Assembly (NCBI GenBank): GCA_040403315.1
Contig: JBBAKX010000001.1
Coordinates: 496,001-560,000 of the forward strand
From: CAMCXT01 sp040403315
GTDB taxonomy: Bacteria; Bacteroidota; Bacteroidia; M30B66
Length of the DNA: 64,000 nucleotides
Direction: 5' to 3'
How positions within the stretch are numbered: position 1 is the stretch's first letter; each line of letters starts with the position of its first letter. A program made the translations under genes and the position numbers. The notes beneath the pieces are model-generated. The model saw nothing but the letters and a program-made list of their open reading frames with translations, did no database searches and had not been told where the DNA came from. This document shows, one piece after another, positions 49,323 through 58,311 of the stretch.

Positions 49323-51569
49323 ATGTGGAAAATTGCGTATTCCGTTGTTTTAACCATTTTTTGCTCTGGTTTCGAGCTTCAGGCGCAAAACCAAGATGCA
49401 GAAATTGAGGCTATCATAAAGCAAATGACCATCGAAGAGAAGGTTGGTCAGATGACACAATTAAACCTCGATGTTGTTGGGGAAGGAGGCATTTATAAAC
49501 TCGTTGAACCGCATCATCTCGATCCAGTTAAGCTACGTGAGGCCTTGGTGAAATACCATGTGGGATCGATTCTTAACTGCGGAGGACATGCTTATCCGCG
49601 CAAGCAATGGCTCGAAATTATTGGAGGCATCCAAAAGGTAGCCACTACCGAAACCCGACTTAAAATTCCGATTGTTTATGGAATTGACGCGATTCATGGA
49701 GCCAATTATGTGAGCGGATCAACCTTGTTTCCGCAGCAAATCGCGCAAGCTGCTACATTTAATCCTGATCTAACCTTCAAGGCATCCGAAATTACAGCCT
49801 ACGAAACCCGTTCGGCGGGCATGACTTGGAACTTTTCTCCTGTATTGGATATTGCCCGCAATCCCCTGTGGTCGCGCGTTTTCGAAACGTATGGTGAAGA
49901 TGCATTGTTGAGCGCTCGATTCGGTGAGGCAGCCATTCGTGGTTATCAAGGCAGCACATTGCCCATCGACAACCTGCATGTGGCAGCCTGCATGAAGCAC
50001 TTTCTCGCCTACGGCGGAGCTCGAACTGGGAAAGACCGAACTCCAGTGTATTTGTCCGACATCCAGCTACGTGAAATCTATCTGCCATCTTTCCAAAAAG
50101 CCATCGAAACGGGAGCCCTAACGGTGATGATCAACTCCGGCGAAATCAACGGAATTCCTGTGCATGCCAGTAAGAAAATCCTCACAGGTTTGCTGCGCGA
50201 TGAATTGAAATTTGAAGGTGTAGCCGTTACCGATTGGGAAGATGTGATGAAACTTCTACTCAACCACAAAGTCGCTCCCAACCTCAAGGAAGCCACGTTT
50301 ATGGCCGTAGAAGCCGGTATCGACATGTGCATGGTGCCGAACGATTACGATTTCACGAAGTTGTTGATCGAACTGGTGAAAGAAGGTCGTATTGCTGAAT
50401 CGCGTCTCGATGTTTCGGTACTCCGAGTATTGACGCTCAAGCAGAAACTGGGTATTTTGAAATCTTTCAGTCTTCCGAAGGAGAAAGACTATGAAAAATT
50501 TGCATCTGCAGAGCATAGAGCGGCTGCCCGTAAAACAGCGGAAGAATCGATCACCTTGCTTGAAAATCGCAATCAAACCTTGCCGTTGAAGGCAAACCAG
50601 AAAATCTTCGTTACTGGGCCAGCCGCCAATTCGTTGAGCATGCTTAATGGTGCTTGGACGCGCACTTGGCAAGGCGTAGATACAATTTGGGACGACCAAT
50701 CGAACAACACCATCTTAGAAGCTATGCGTGCGGTTTCGTCGAACGTTACGTATGCGCCTGGCTGCGGCATCGATACAGAACTCAACCTTACCGAAGCGTT
50801 GAATATGGCGCGCCAAAGCGATGTGATTGTGGCTTGCATGGGTGAAAAACCTTCTACCGAAAAGCCAGGCGACATCAACGATCTTTCGCTTTCTCGTGCG
50901 CAACTCGATTACCTGAATACCTTAATTGCATCAGGTCGTCCTGTTGTATTGGTGCTTGTAGAAAACCGCCCGCGCTTGGTTTCCGAAGTAGCAGACCGTT
51001 GTGCAGCAGTTATCATGGCTTACCAGCCTGGCGATACAGGAGGAGATGTTTTGGCAGATGTACTTATGGGCAAAGTAAATCCAAGCGGCAAGCTTCCAAT
51101 CACTTATCCTCGTTACAACCACAGCTTAATTTGGTACGACCACAAATACACCGAAACCTTCGATGAGAATTATGGCAACAAGGCCTTCAATCCACAATGG
51201 GAATTTGGCCATGGTTTGTCGTACAGCGATATCGTTTACTCCGACTTAAGTGTTTCTAAATCAACCCTAACGGGAGATGAGAAGATTATGGTTCAAGTAA
51301 AAATCGCGAATAATTCTGATCGGGAAGCCCGTGAGAGCGTGTTGCTTTTTTCACGCGATCATTATGCATCGGTTACACCATCGGTGAAGAAACTTCGTGA
51401 TTTCACCAAGATTACCTTGAAGCCTAGAGAGTCGAAAACAGTGAGTTTTTCTATTACCGCCAATGACTTGAACTTTGTTGGAGCAGATGGCAAATGGATT
51501 ACCGAACCAGGCGATTTCGACCTGATGATCGGTAAATTGTCGACCACCTTGAAATACGTGCAGAAATGA
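49323..51569 (+). CDS. bglX: GH3 beta-glucosidase
   Basis: From ATG 49323 (4 bp after the previous stop) the frame gives 748 residues with a signal peptide (MWKIAYSVVLTIFCSGFELQAQ). The GH3 N-terminal barrel shows MTIEEKVGQMTQLN, PIVYGIDAIHGANYV, FSPVLDIARNPLWSRVFETYGED and MKHFLAYGG, with the nucleophile Asp304 in VAVTDWEDV. The C-terminal alpha/beta domain (VIVACMGEKPSTEKPGD) and the fibronectin-III-like end (about 640-748) are complete. It matches the BglX type that cuts glucose from beta-1,3-, beta-1,4- or beta-1,6-linked oligosaccharides in the periplasm. Its role here is to turn imported oligosaccharides into glucose for the MFS permease. Confidence 0.95.
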   Translation: MWKIAYSVVLTIFCSGFELQAQNQDAEIEAIIKQMTIEEKVGQMTQLNLDVVGEGGIYKLVEPHHLDPVKLREALVKYHVGSILNCGGHAYPRKQWLEIIGGIQKVATTETRLKIPIVYGIDAIHGANYVSGSTLFPQQIAQAATFNPDLTFKASEITAYETRSAGMTWNFSPVLDIARNPLWSRVFETYGEDALLSARFGEAAIRGYQGSTLPIDNLHVAACMKHFLAYGGARTGKDRTPVYLSDIQLREIYLPSFQKAIETGALTVMINSGEINGIPVHASKKILTGLLRDELKFEGVAVTDWEDVMKLLLNHKVAPNLKEATFMAVEAGIDMCMVPNDYDFTKLLIELVKEGRIAESRLDVSVLRVLTLKQKLGILKSFSLPKEKDYEKFASAEHRAAARKTAEESITLLENRNQTLPLKANQKIFVTGPAANSLSMLNGAWTRTWQGVDTIWDDQSNNTILEAMRAVSSNVTYAPGCGIDTELNLTEALNMARQSDVIVACMGEKPSTEKPGDINDLSLSRAQLDYLNTLIASGRPVVLVLVENRPRLVSEVADRCAAVIMAYQPGDTGGDVLADVLMGKVNPSGKLPITYPRYNHSLIWYDHKYTETFDENYGNKAFNPQWEFGHGLSYSDIVYSDLSVSKSTLTGDEKIMVQVKIANNSDREARESVLLFSRDHYASVTPSVKKLRDFTKITLKPRESKTVSFSITANDLNFVGADGKWITEPGDFDLMIGKLSTTLKYVQK

Positions 51570-52393
51570 AAATGAAACCGGCAATTCTAGTGTTCCTGTT
51601 GGGGCTTGTTTTAACAGCCTGCAAACAATCCGATCCAGAAGAAGTCTTAGGAAGAACCAAAGATGTGGTAACCTTCTCAGGTCGTAAATGGGACATTAAG
51701 TCTGGCTACAATGGACCTGGTCCAAATACCTTTTCGAAAGATTACGAAAATGTGTGGCTCGATGAGAAAGGCTATCTACACATGGCCATAACCAAGCATG
51801 ATGACGGCAATTGGTATTCATCTGAAGTGATTTCGCAAGACAATCTAGGTTATGGAACTTACGCATTTACCATCCAAGGAAATCCGATGCAGTTCGCCTC
51901 CAATGTGGTTTTAGGTTTGTTCACTTGGGATAACAATTCGTTTTTCGAACAAGCCAACAGCGAAGTCGATATTGAGTTTTCAAAATGGGGCATTGCATCA
52001 GATCGAAACCCTCTAACGACCTCTGTTCAACCGGTATTTTTCGGCACCTATTACGCGGAACGAAGCCAACAGCATGTAATCGATTCTACGCTGATCCAAG
52101 GCGTTTCAACACATATTTTCACATGGACCGACACCTTGATCACATGGAAGAGTTTCCGTAGTGAGGATTGGCGCAATGCGACTCCATTCACCACTTGGCA
52201 ATTTGATTTAGACCATCCACCAAGAATTAAGTACGAGAATGGAAATCAATCTGCTCCCATTGTGATTCCAGCACCTGGTGCAACCACCAATGCTCGTATC
52301 AACTTCTGGACATTAACCAATGTTGCCCAAGGCCCGACCGATGGCAAGGACCATGAAATAGTGATTCGCAAGTTTGAGTATGTGCCTTTGTAA
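51566..52393 (+). CDS. GH16-like lipoprotein, probable beta-glucanase
   Basis: This 275-residue protein starts by ATGA overlap with the GH3 gene. It has a lipobox LVLTAC followed by KQSDPEE, so it is lipid-anchored and probably on the cell surface. The jelly-roll has the GH16 catalytic pattern ExDxE: Glu133, Asp135 and Glu137 in NSEVDIEFSKWG. Other GH16-like parts are YGTYAFTIQG, WTDTLITWKSFRS and ARINFWTLTN. GH16 enzymes are endo-beta-1,3(4)-glucanases and relatives. This is a divergent member, so the linkage cut is inferred from the neighbouring genes. It is the last gene of the operon. Confidence 0.83.
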   Translation: MKMKPAILVFLLGLVLTACKQSDPEEVLGRTKDVVTFSGRKWDIKSGYNGPGPNTFSKDYENVWLDEKGYLHMAITKHDDGNWYSSEVISQDNLGYGTYAFTIQGNPMQFASNVVLGLFTWDNNSFFEQANSEVDIEFSKWGIASDRNPLTTSVQPVFFGTYYAERSQQHVIDSTLIQGVSTHIFTWTDTLITWKSFRSEDWRNATPFTTWQFDLDHPPRIKYENGNQSAPIVIPAPGATTNARINFWTLTNVAQGPTDGKDHEIVIRKFEYVPL

Positions 52394-52432
52394 GGCCAAG
52401 TCATTTTTGTAGCCTCGGAATTTACTCCAGGG

Positions 52433-53026
52433 TTACTTAAAAAAATGCTTCTGGTAGATAATGAAAACGCCTACTCCAGTAGAGATTGAGGCATCTGCAA
52501 AATTAAATACTGGACTAAAGAAAGTAAAGAATTCTCCTCCCCATAACGGGACCCATTCAGGCAAATACGTTTCAACGATTGGGAAGTAGAACATGTCTAC
52601 AACCAAGCCGTGTAGGAAAGTTCCATAACCGCCTTCAGCAGGGAACATTGTGGCTATCTGAGCAAAGCTATCGTTGAAGATGAGACCATAAAACATACAA
52701 TCGATGATGTTTCCAATAGCGCCTGCAAGTATCAATGAAAATGCAATCACAAGCCCTTTGTGAAGTTTGGTTTGCTTTACTTGCTTGAAGAAGAAGTAGG
52801 TCATTATGCCTACTACTACAATTCTGAATAGACTTAGGAAGAGTTTTCCATACTCTCCTCCGAACTCCAAGCCAAAGGCCATTCCATTGTTTTCAACGAA
52901 GGCAAGGTAGAACCAATCCCCGGAAACACGGATCGATTCTCCCAACAGCATGTGGGTTTTGATCCAGATTTTCAGGATTTGGTCTATCAGTAGAACAACC
53001 AAAATGATGATCAGCGGCTTTTTCAA
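52433..53026 (-). CDS. lspA: Lipoprotein signal peptidase (SPase II)
   Basis: This 197-residue protein has four membrane helices and the SPase II pattern: LIDQILKIWIK, LAFVENNGMAFG, GAIGNIIDCMFYG with the first catalytic Asp, and FNFADASISTG with the second. It removes signal peptides from prolipoproteins at the inner membrane, needed by all the lipoproteins in this window. It follows the dksA-like gene (36 bp) and ileS, a usual Bacteroidota order. Confidence 0.96.
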   Translation of the reverse strand: MKKPLIIILVVLLIDQILKIWIKTHMLLGESIRVSGDWFYLAFVENNGMAFGLEFGGEYGKLFLSLFRIVVVGIMTYFFFKQVKQTKLHKGLVIAFSLILAGAIGNIIDCMFYGLIFNDSFAQIATMFPAEGGYGTFLHGLVVDMFYFPIVETYLPEWVPLWGGEFFTFFSPVFNFADASISTGVGVFIIYQKHFFK

Positions 53027-53062
53027 AATAATCCGAAACGAAGTAAGTTTCTAAGTGTCGGA

Positions 53063-53443
53063 TTACTGCATGTTTTTCGCTTCGATGCTTAAAGTAGCAT
53101 GCGGAACTACGCGAAGACGCTCTTTTGGAATAAGCTTCCCGGTTACGCGGCAAATTCCATAAGTGTTATTTTGAATGCGAATCATTGCAGCCTCTAAGTT
53201 CTCAATGAACTTCTTTTGGCGAGCCGCAAGCTGACCTGTTTCTTCTTTCGATAACACATCCGAACCTTCTTCTAACAACTTAAAAGTTGGTGAAGTATCA
53301 TCGGTTCCATGGTCATCTTTATTTGAGAATGCATTCTTCAATAACTCATAATCCTTGCGGGCTTCGTCGAGTTTTTTCTCAATAATATCTTTGAATTCCT
53401 GAAGTTCTTCAGGTGAGTAACGTGTTTTTTCCTGTTGACTCAT
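53063..53443 (-). CDS. DksA/TraR-family protein with degenerate zinc finger
   Basis: In this 126-residue protein an N-terminal coiled coil (about 10-80; LQEFKDIIEKKLDEARKDYELLKNAF) is followed by a C-terminal finger region (YGICRVTGKLIPKERLRVVPHATLSIEAK). In E. coli DksA the finger has four Cys; here only one remains, as in other Bacteroidota copies I recall. DksA acts on RNA polymerase with ppGpp. The loss of metal ligands suggests a metal-independent fold. It lies 2 bp after ileS. Confidence 0.85.
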   Translation of the reverse strand: MSQQEKTRYSPEELQEFKDIIEKKLDEARKDYELLKNAFSNKDDHGTDDTSPTFKLLEEGSDVLSKEETGQLAARQKKFIENLEAAMIRIQNNTYGICRVTGKLIPKERLRVVPHATLSIEAKNMQ

Positions 53444-53445
53444 GA

Positions 53446-56400
53446 CTAGTTCGTTTTTGTAATTGCTAATTGGGTGGTTAGTTCTTCGGTTAGTTCAACC
53501 TGAACCGCACCTAAAATCTCATCAACACTTGATAATTCAAGGGTGTTTCCTAAGGTTTCGGCGCAAATATAGGCCTTATTATTCTCTACTGCAGCGGTTA
53601 GCTCTGGATGGTTTTTCACAATAATATCAATACGATCAGTTACCTCCAAGCCACTGGTTTTTCTAAGATTTTGGATTTTATTCACAAGTTCACGCGCCAA
53701 TCCTTCTTCTTTTAATGATGCATCAATTGTTACATCGAGCGCTACTGTATAGGCACCTTCGGCAGCAACCAACCAGCCCGGAATATCTTCGGTAAGAATC
53801 TCCACATCAGTTCTGCTCACCATCACTGTTTCACCGTTGAGCTCCAAAGCTATCTCTCCGTTTTTCTGGAGTTCGTTGATCTCTGCTGCACTAAACTGCT
53901 GTAAACGGGCGGCTGCCTCTTTCATCATCTTACCGAATTTCGGTCCTAGAGCTTTAAAATCAGGGCGGATCTTTTTTACAATCATCTCCGCATCTTCACC
54001 TACATACTCCAATTGCTTCACATTTGTTTCGTTAAGGATCAATGACCTAACGTCCTCCAACTGCTCTCTGATTCTTTTGTCCATTACTGGTACCATGATT
54101 TTGCTTAACGGCTGTCGAACACGAATGTTGCTCTTCTTCCGCAACGACAAAACCATTGAGGTAATCCTTTGAGCCATTTCCATTCTTTCTTCTGCAGCTT
54201 CATCAATTAGTGAAGCATCCGAAACGTCCCATCTACTCAAATGCACCGATTCTGATTCTAATTCAGGATATCCTTCAAAGCCTGTTTCGACCAACGAATT
54301 TCTTAGGTTTCTATACAACCAATCACCGAAGAATGGCGCCACAGGACTCATTAGTTGCGAAACCACACGCAAACACTCAAACAATGTGTCGTATGCAGCT
54401 TGTTTATCGCCTGAACTTTCGCTTTTCCAAAATCTTCTGCGGCCCAAACGAACATACCAATTACTCAGTTGCTCTTGCACGAAATCTTCAATGGCTCTAA
54501 CTGCAGGTGTTGGGTCATAATCATCGTAACGCTCCGTACAAAGCTTTACCAAGCTGTTCAATCGCGATAAAATCCAACGGTCGAGCGCACTTCTTTCCGC
54601 AAGCGGGATTGCATTCGTTCTACTCGGTTTGTAGCCATCGATATTGGCATACATCGCGAAGAAATTGTAAGTGTTGTAGAGCGTTCCAAAGAACTTTCGT
54701 TGCACTTCTGCAATGCCTTCTTCGTTAAAACGCAGATTGTCCCATGGTTGAGCATTGCCGATCATGTACCAGCGAGTGGCATCAGCACCATACTGCGGCA
54801 ATGTCACGAAAGGATCAACAGCATTGCCTAATCGTTTCGACATCTTGTTGCCGTTCTTGTCGAGCACCAAGCCATTTGAAACTACATTTTTGAAAGCAAT
54901 ACTATCGAAACACATTACTGAAATCGCGTGAAGGGTAAAGAACCATCCACGGGTTTGGTCTACACCTTCGGCAATAAAATCGGCGGGGAAGAGGCTCTTT
55001 TCTGCTGGTGCAGCTGGTTTTCCATCTATATCGGCAAACGGATAAAATTCGCGGTTCTCGAATGGAAAATGGTGTTGTGCATAAGGCATAGCACCCGAAT
55101 CAAACCACACGTCAATCAAATCCGATTCACGGCGCATCGGTTTTCCAGAAGCAGAAACCAAAATGATGTCGTCGGCATACGGGCGGTGAAGATCGAATTT
55201 TGTGTAGTTCTCGTTCGACATATCGCCAGCCACAAAGCCTTTCAACGGATGTTCCTTCATCAAACCGGCCTCAACGGCTTTCGTAGATTCGTTGTAAAGT
55301 TGTTCTACCGAACCAATGCAGATTGTTTCAGAATGGTCTTCGGTGCTCCACAAAGGCAACGGAATGCCCCAATAACGCGAGCGACTCAGGTTCCAATCTT
55401 GTAAGTTTTCTAACCAGTTTCCGAAGCGACCAGTTCCAGTGCTTTCTGGCCTCCAACCGATGGTTTTGTTGAGTTCAATCAAACGGTCTTTGGCCGCAGT
55501 GCTCTTCACGAACCAGCTGTCGAGTGGATAGTATAAAATCGGCTTATCGGTTCTCCAGCAGTGCGGATATGTGTGATCGTACTTCTCAATTTTGAAAGCC
55601 TTTCCTTCGGTTTTGATTTTTAAAGCGATGCGTTCATCCACACTCAGGTATTTGTCGAGAGCTGGAATAATATGGCGCAAACGTTCCTGCTGAAGGGCAA
55701 GTTGTTGTTGCTTTTCGTCCTCGTTGAGGTATTGTTCTTTCACGTATTCACCAGCAAATCCAAACACAGTATCGTTTACTTCGGCCACGAATCGACCTTG
55801 TAAATCTACCAATGTAAGAGATCCAATGCCGTGTTGGCGAGCTACTTTAAAGTCGTCGGCTCCGAATGATGGCGCTGTGTGCACGATACCAGTTCCGTCT
55901 TCGGTGGTTACGAAATCGCCAGTAATCACCTTAAATGCATCGCCATCGGTAGGTTGCGCAAATGGAAGCAATTGCTCGTATCGAAGACCTTCCAATTCAG
56001 TTCCAGAGTATTCTCCAAGCACTTCAAAAGGAATCATTTTATCGCCTGCTTTGTAGTCGCTGAGCGGTAAATCGGCGTTCTTGTCGGAGAAGTATTTCCC
56101 CATAAGCTCTTTCGCCAAGATCACACAAACTGGCGTGTGAACGTATGGGTTAAACGATTTCACCAATACGTAACGGATGTTCTTTCCAACGGTTAACGCG
56201 GTGTTCGAAGGCAAGGTCCAAGGTGTGGTCGTCCATGCGAGGAACGAAATTGGTTCGTTGGTCAATGCTCCAAAAACCTGTTGGGCTTTTTCATCCTTCA
56301 AAAGCGAAAACTGCGCAACAATGGTTGAATCCTTCACATCTTTGTAGGTGCCTGGCATGTTCAATTCGTGCGAACTGAGGCCTGTTCCTGCAGCTGGAGA

Positions 56401-56943
56401 ATATGGTTGAATCGTATAGCCTTTGTAAAGTAAGCCTTTGTCGAACAAGCGCTTCAACAACCACCAAACCGATTCGATGTATTTATTGTCGTAGGTAACA
56501 TATGGATTTTCCATATCCACCCAATAGCCCATCTGGCGAGTGAGGTCGTTCCAGATGCCAGTAAATTTCATGACGTCCTCTCGGCAGGCTTGGTTGTACT
56601 CCTCGATAGTGAGTTTTTTACCAATATCTTCTTTGGTGATGCCCAGTTTTTTCTCTACACCGAGTTCCACTGGAAGTCCGTGCGTGTCCCAGCCAGCCTT
56701 ACGTTTCACTTGAAAACCGCGAAGCGTTTTATATCGACAAAACATGTCTTTGATGGTTCGGGCCATCACGTGGTGAATGCCTGGCAAACCATTGGCTGAT
56801 GGAGGGCCTTCGTAAAAGTTAAATGATGGCGCTCCTTCGCGGGTTGAAACCGATTTTTCGAAGATCTGGTTTTCTTCCCACCACTGAAGTATCTCATCGG
56901 AAATTGCCGGGAGGTTTAAACGCTTATATTCAGGATATAACAT
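53446..56943 (-). CDS. ileS: Isoleucyl-tRNA synthetase
   Basis: This 1165-residue protein is a full-length class I synthetase. The HIGH box appears as GLPGIHH in FYEGPPSANGLPGIHHVMARTIKD, followed by KAGWDTHGLPVELGVEK. The editing domain contains LAWTTTPWTLPSNTALTVG and HTAPSFGADDF. The KMSKS box is KMSKRLGN, and the WFDSGAMPYAQ and DQTRGWFF motifs lie before it. Its length and the form of the motifs fit the eukaryote-like IleRS type (IleS2) widespread in Bacteroidota. Its start is preceded by a good -7 element at 56970. Confidence 0.97.
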   Translation of the reverse strand: MLYPEYKRLNLPAISDEILQWWEENQIFEKSVSTREGAPSFNFYEGPPSANGLPGIHHVMARTIKDMFCRYKTLRGFQVKRKAGWDTHGLPVELGVEKKLGITKEDIGKKLTIEEYNQACREDVMKFTGIWNDLTRQMGYWVDMENPYVTYDNKYIESVWWLLKRLFDKGLLYKGYTIQPYSPAAGTGLSSHELNMPGTYKDVKDSTIVAQFSLLKDEKAQQVFGALTNEPISFLAWTTTPWTLPSNTALTVGKNIRYVLVKSFNPYVHTPVCVILAKELMGKYFSDKNADLPLSDYKAGDKMIPFEVLGEYSGTELEGLRYEQLLPFAQPTDGDAFKVITGDFVTTEDGTGIVHTAPSFGADDFKVARQHGIGSLTLVDLQGRFVAEVNDTVFGFAGEYVKEQYLNEDEKQQQLALQQERLRHIIPALDKYLSVDERIALKIKTEGKAFKIEKYDHTYPHCWRTDKPILYYPLDSWFVKSTAAKDRLIELNKTIGWRPESTGTGRFGNWLENLQDWNLSRSRYWGIPLPLWSTEDHSETICIGSVEQLYNESTKAVEAGLMKEHPLKGFVAGDMSNENYTKFDLHRPYADDIILVSASGKPMRRESDLIDVWFDSGAMPYAQHHFPFENREFYPFADIDGKPAAPAEKSLFPADFIAEGVDQTRGWFFTLHAISVMCFDSIAFKNVVSNGLVLDKNGNKMSKRLGNAVDPFVTLPQYGADATRWYMIGNAQPWDNLRFNEEGIAEVQRKFFGTLYNTYNFFAMYANIDGYKPSRTNAIPLAERSALDRWILSRLNSLVKLCTERYDDYDPTPAVRAIEDFVQEQLSNWYVRLGRRRFWKSESSGDKQAAYDTLFECLRVVSQLMSPVAPFFGDWLYRNLRNSLVETGFEGYPELESESVHLSRWDVSDASLIDEAAEERMEMAQRITSMVLSLRKKSNIRVRQPLSKIMVPVMDKRIREQLEDVRSLILNETNVKQLEYVGEDAEMIVKKIRPDFKALGPKFGKMMKEAAARLQQFSAAEINELQKNGEIALELNGETVMVSRTDVEILTEDIPGWLVAAEGAYTVALDVTIDASLKEEGLARELVNKIQNLRKTSGLEVTDRIDIIVKNHPELTAAVENNKAYICAETLGNTLELSSVDEILGAVQVELTEELTTQLAITKTN

Positions 56944-56969
56944 GCTATTGCTGCAACTAAAAAAGTTGG

Positions 56970-56977
56970 CAAAGATA
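56970..56977 (-). promoter_or_regulatory. -7 promoter element of ileS
   Basis: The minus strand reads TATCTTTG, a perfect TAnnTTTG, 26 bp upstream of the ileS ATG. A -33 element is not clear. Confidence 0.5.
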
Positions 56978-57159
56978 GTGGAAAACTAGAGCTTTTTGTT
57001 TGTTATTAATGGATGAACAAACAGTCTTGTTTTCTGGTTGCTAAACGAACTGTTAGATTCATTTAACAAGGATTTCTAACCTATCAACTTTAGATACTGA
57101 ATGATTGTATAGCTTTCAATGAAAAAGATTTCAGATACAAAGAAATGGCAACTTTATGA

Positions 57160-58134
57160 TTAACGCAGTTTTAGCTTTTGTCCAGCCTGAGGCTGATTGC
57201 CTTCTTCTATGTTATTCAGCGAATACAATCGGCTAAGTTTTATAGCATGCAGTTGCGAAATTTCCAGCATTTTTTCGCCAGCTTTTACAACGTGTGTTGC
57301 TTGTTGGGCTTTTCTTCGTTTAGGCTGGATATAAACGGTTTCTTCAATGCGCAGCTTAGAGGAGCTTGGTAAGTTATTGTATTTAGGAAGCTGCCATTCC
57401 ATTAAATCAAGTTCTTGAGCAATCGATGAAAATGTATCTCCTTCTTTCGCGAGTACATATTGCACATCGTTCCGAACAAAAATAGATCGTTTGCCTTTTT
57501 TCTTCAATTCAAAATCTGGCAAATCGGTATCATCGGAATTTTTGCTCCGTTTTTTACCTGTTGAAGTGCTTACGCTCGTTTTAGGTCTTTCGCTTCCAGC
57601 GACAGGTTCTCTAAACTGTGGAGCTCTTCCAGGAGTATCTAACTCACTCAGATTATTCTCTTCGATTGTCTTAATCAACAGTGGTGCATATTTCGGATTG
57701 GTTGCGTATCCTGCCTTTTTCAAACCATGCGCCCAAGAACGATAATCATTTCTATCGTAGGTGAAGAGCTCAGCGTATCGTTGATTCTTGGTTAGAAACT
57801 GACTGTGGTCTTCATATGAGGCAAGCACAGATTCATATTTTCGGAAACATTCATTTTTCTCGTCATCGTCTTGAATGTAAGTTGGACCTGTCCATTCTTT
57901 CTTGCACTTAATGCCGAAGTGGTTTTTCGCTTCTTTGGCCAGCGGACTATTGCCCGACGATGATTCCAAAATTCCTTGTGCCATTTTAATTGACGCCGGA
58001 ATGTTGTATTTATTCATTTCAACGATTGCGACATCGCTATACGTTTTGATGTACTCGCGCGTTGTCTGCAGTTTTTGGGCAGGCAAAATTGTATAAAGTA
58101 AATTGAAGGATATAAGAAATGCAGTATGTTTCAT
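57160..58134 (-). CDS. Glucosaminidase (GH73-type) with two LysM domains
   Basis: I chose the ATG at 58134 (324 residues) because a signal peptide follows (MKHTAFLISFNLLYTILPAQ). Residues of about 25-165 are the flagellar FlgJ/GH73 type (VEMNKYNIPASIKMAQGILESSSGNSPLA), with the catalytic Glu57 in GILESSSGNS, then NHFGIKCKKEWTGPT and FRKYESVLASYEDHSQFL. Residues of about 220-265 and 275-324 are LysM domains (VLAKEGDTFSSIAQEL; VVKAGEKMLEISQLHAIKLSRLY). It should cut the glycan strands of peptidoglycan between GlcNAc and MurNAc, for cell growth or separation. Confidence 0.92.
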   Translation of the reverse strand: MKHTAFLISFNLLYTILPAQKLQTTREYIKTYSDVAIVEMNKYNIPASIKMAQGILESSSGNSPLAKEAKNHFGIKCKKEWTGPTYIQDDDEKNECFRKYESVLASYEDHSQFLTKNQRYAELFTYDRNDYRSWAHGLKKAGYATNPKYAPLLIKTIEENNLSELDTPGRAPQFREPVAGSERPKTSVSTSTGKKRSKNSDDTDLPDFELKKKGKRSIFVRNDVQYVLAKEGDTFSSIAQELDLMEWQLPKYNNLPSSSKLRIEETVYIQPKRRKAQQATHVVKAGEKMLEISQLHAIKLSRLYSLNNIEEGNQPQAGQKLKLR

Positions 58135-58275
58135 AGTGCAACAAATTTCTGTAATTCGATGCTTAAATAGTCTCAAAATACCAACAGTTGTTAACGAACC
58201 AACGTTGAATTCCAAGGATTCTTATTCATCCTCACGATATGCCCAAATCGATGCACCATTCGATCTCCTTTTTTA

Positions 58276-58283
58276 TACCTTTG
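58276..58283 (+). promoter_or_regulatory. -7 promoter element of queA
   Basis: TACCTTTG matches TAnnTTTG exactly and is followed by CGCCC, as in many Bacteroidota promoters, 28 bp upstream of the queA ATG. Confidence 0.6.
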
Positions 58284-58311
58284 CGCCCTCATTTTTAACT
58301 ACGGGCTTCCT

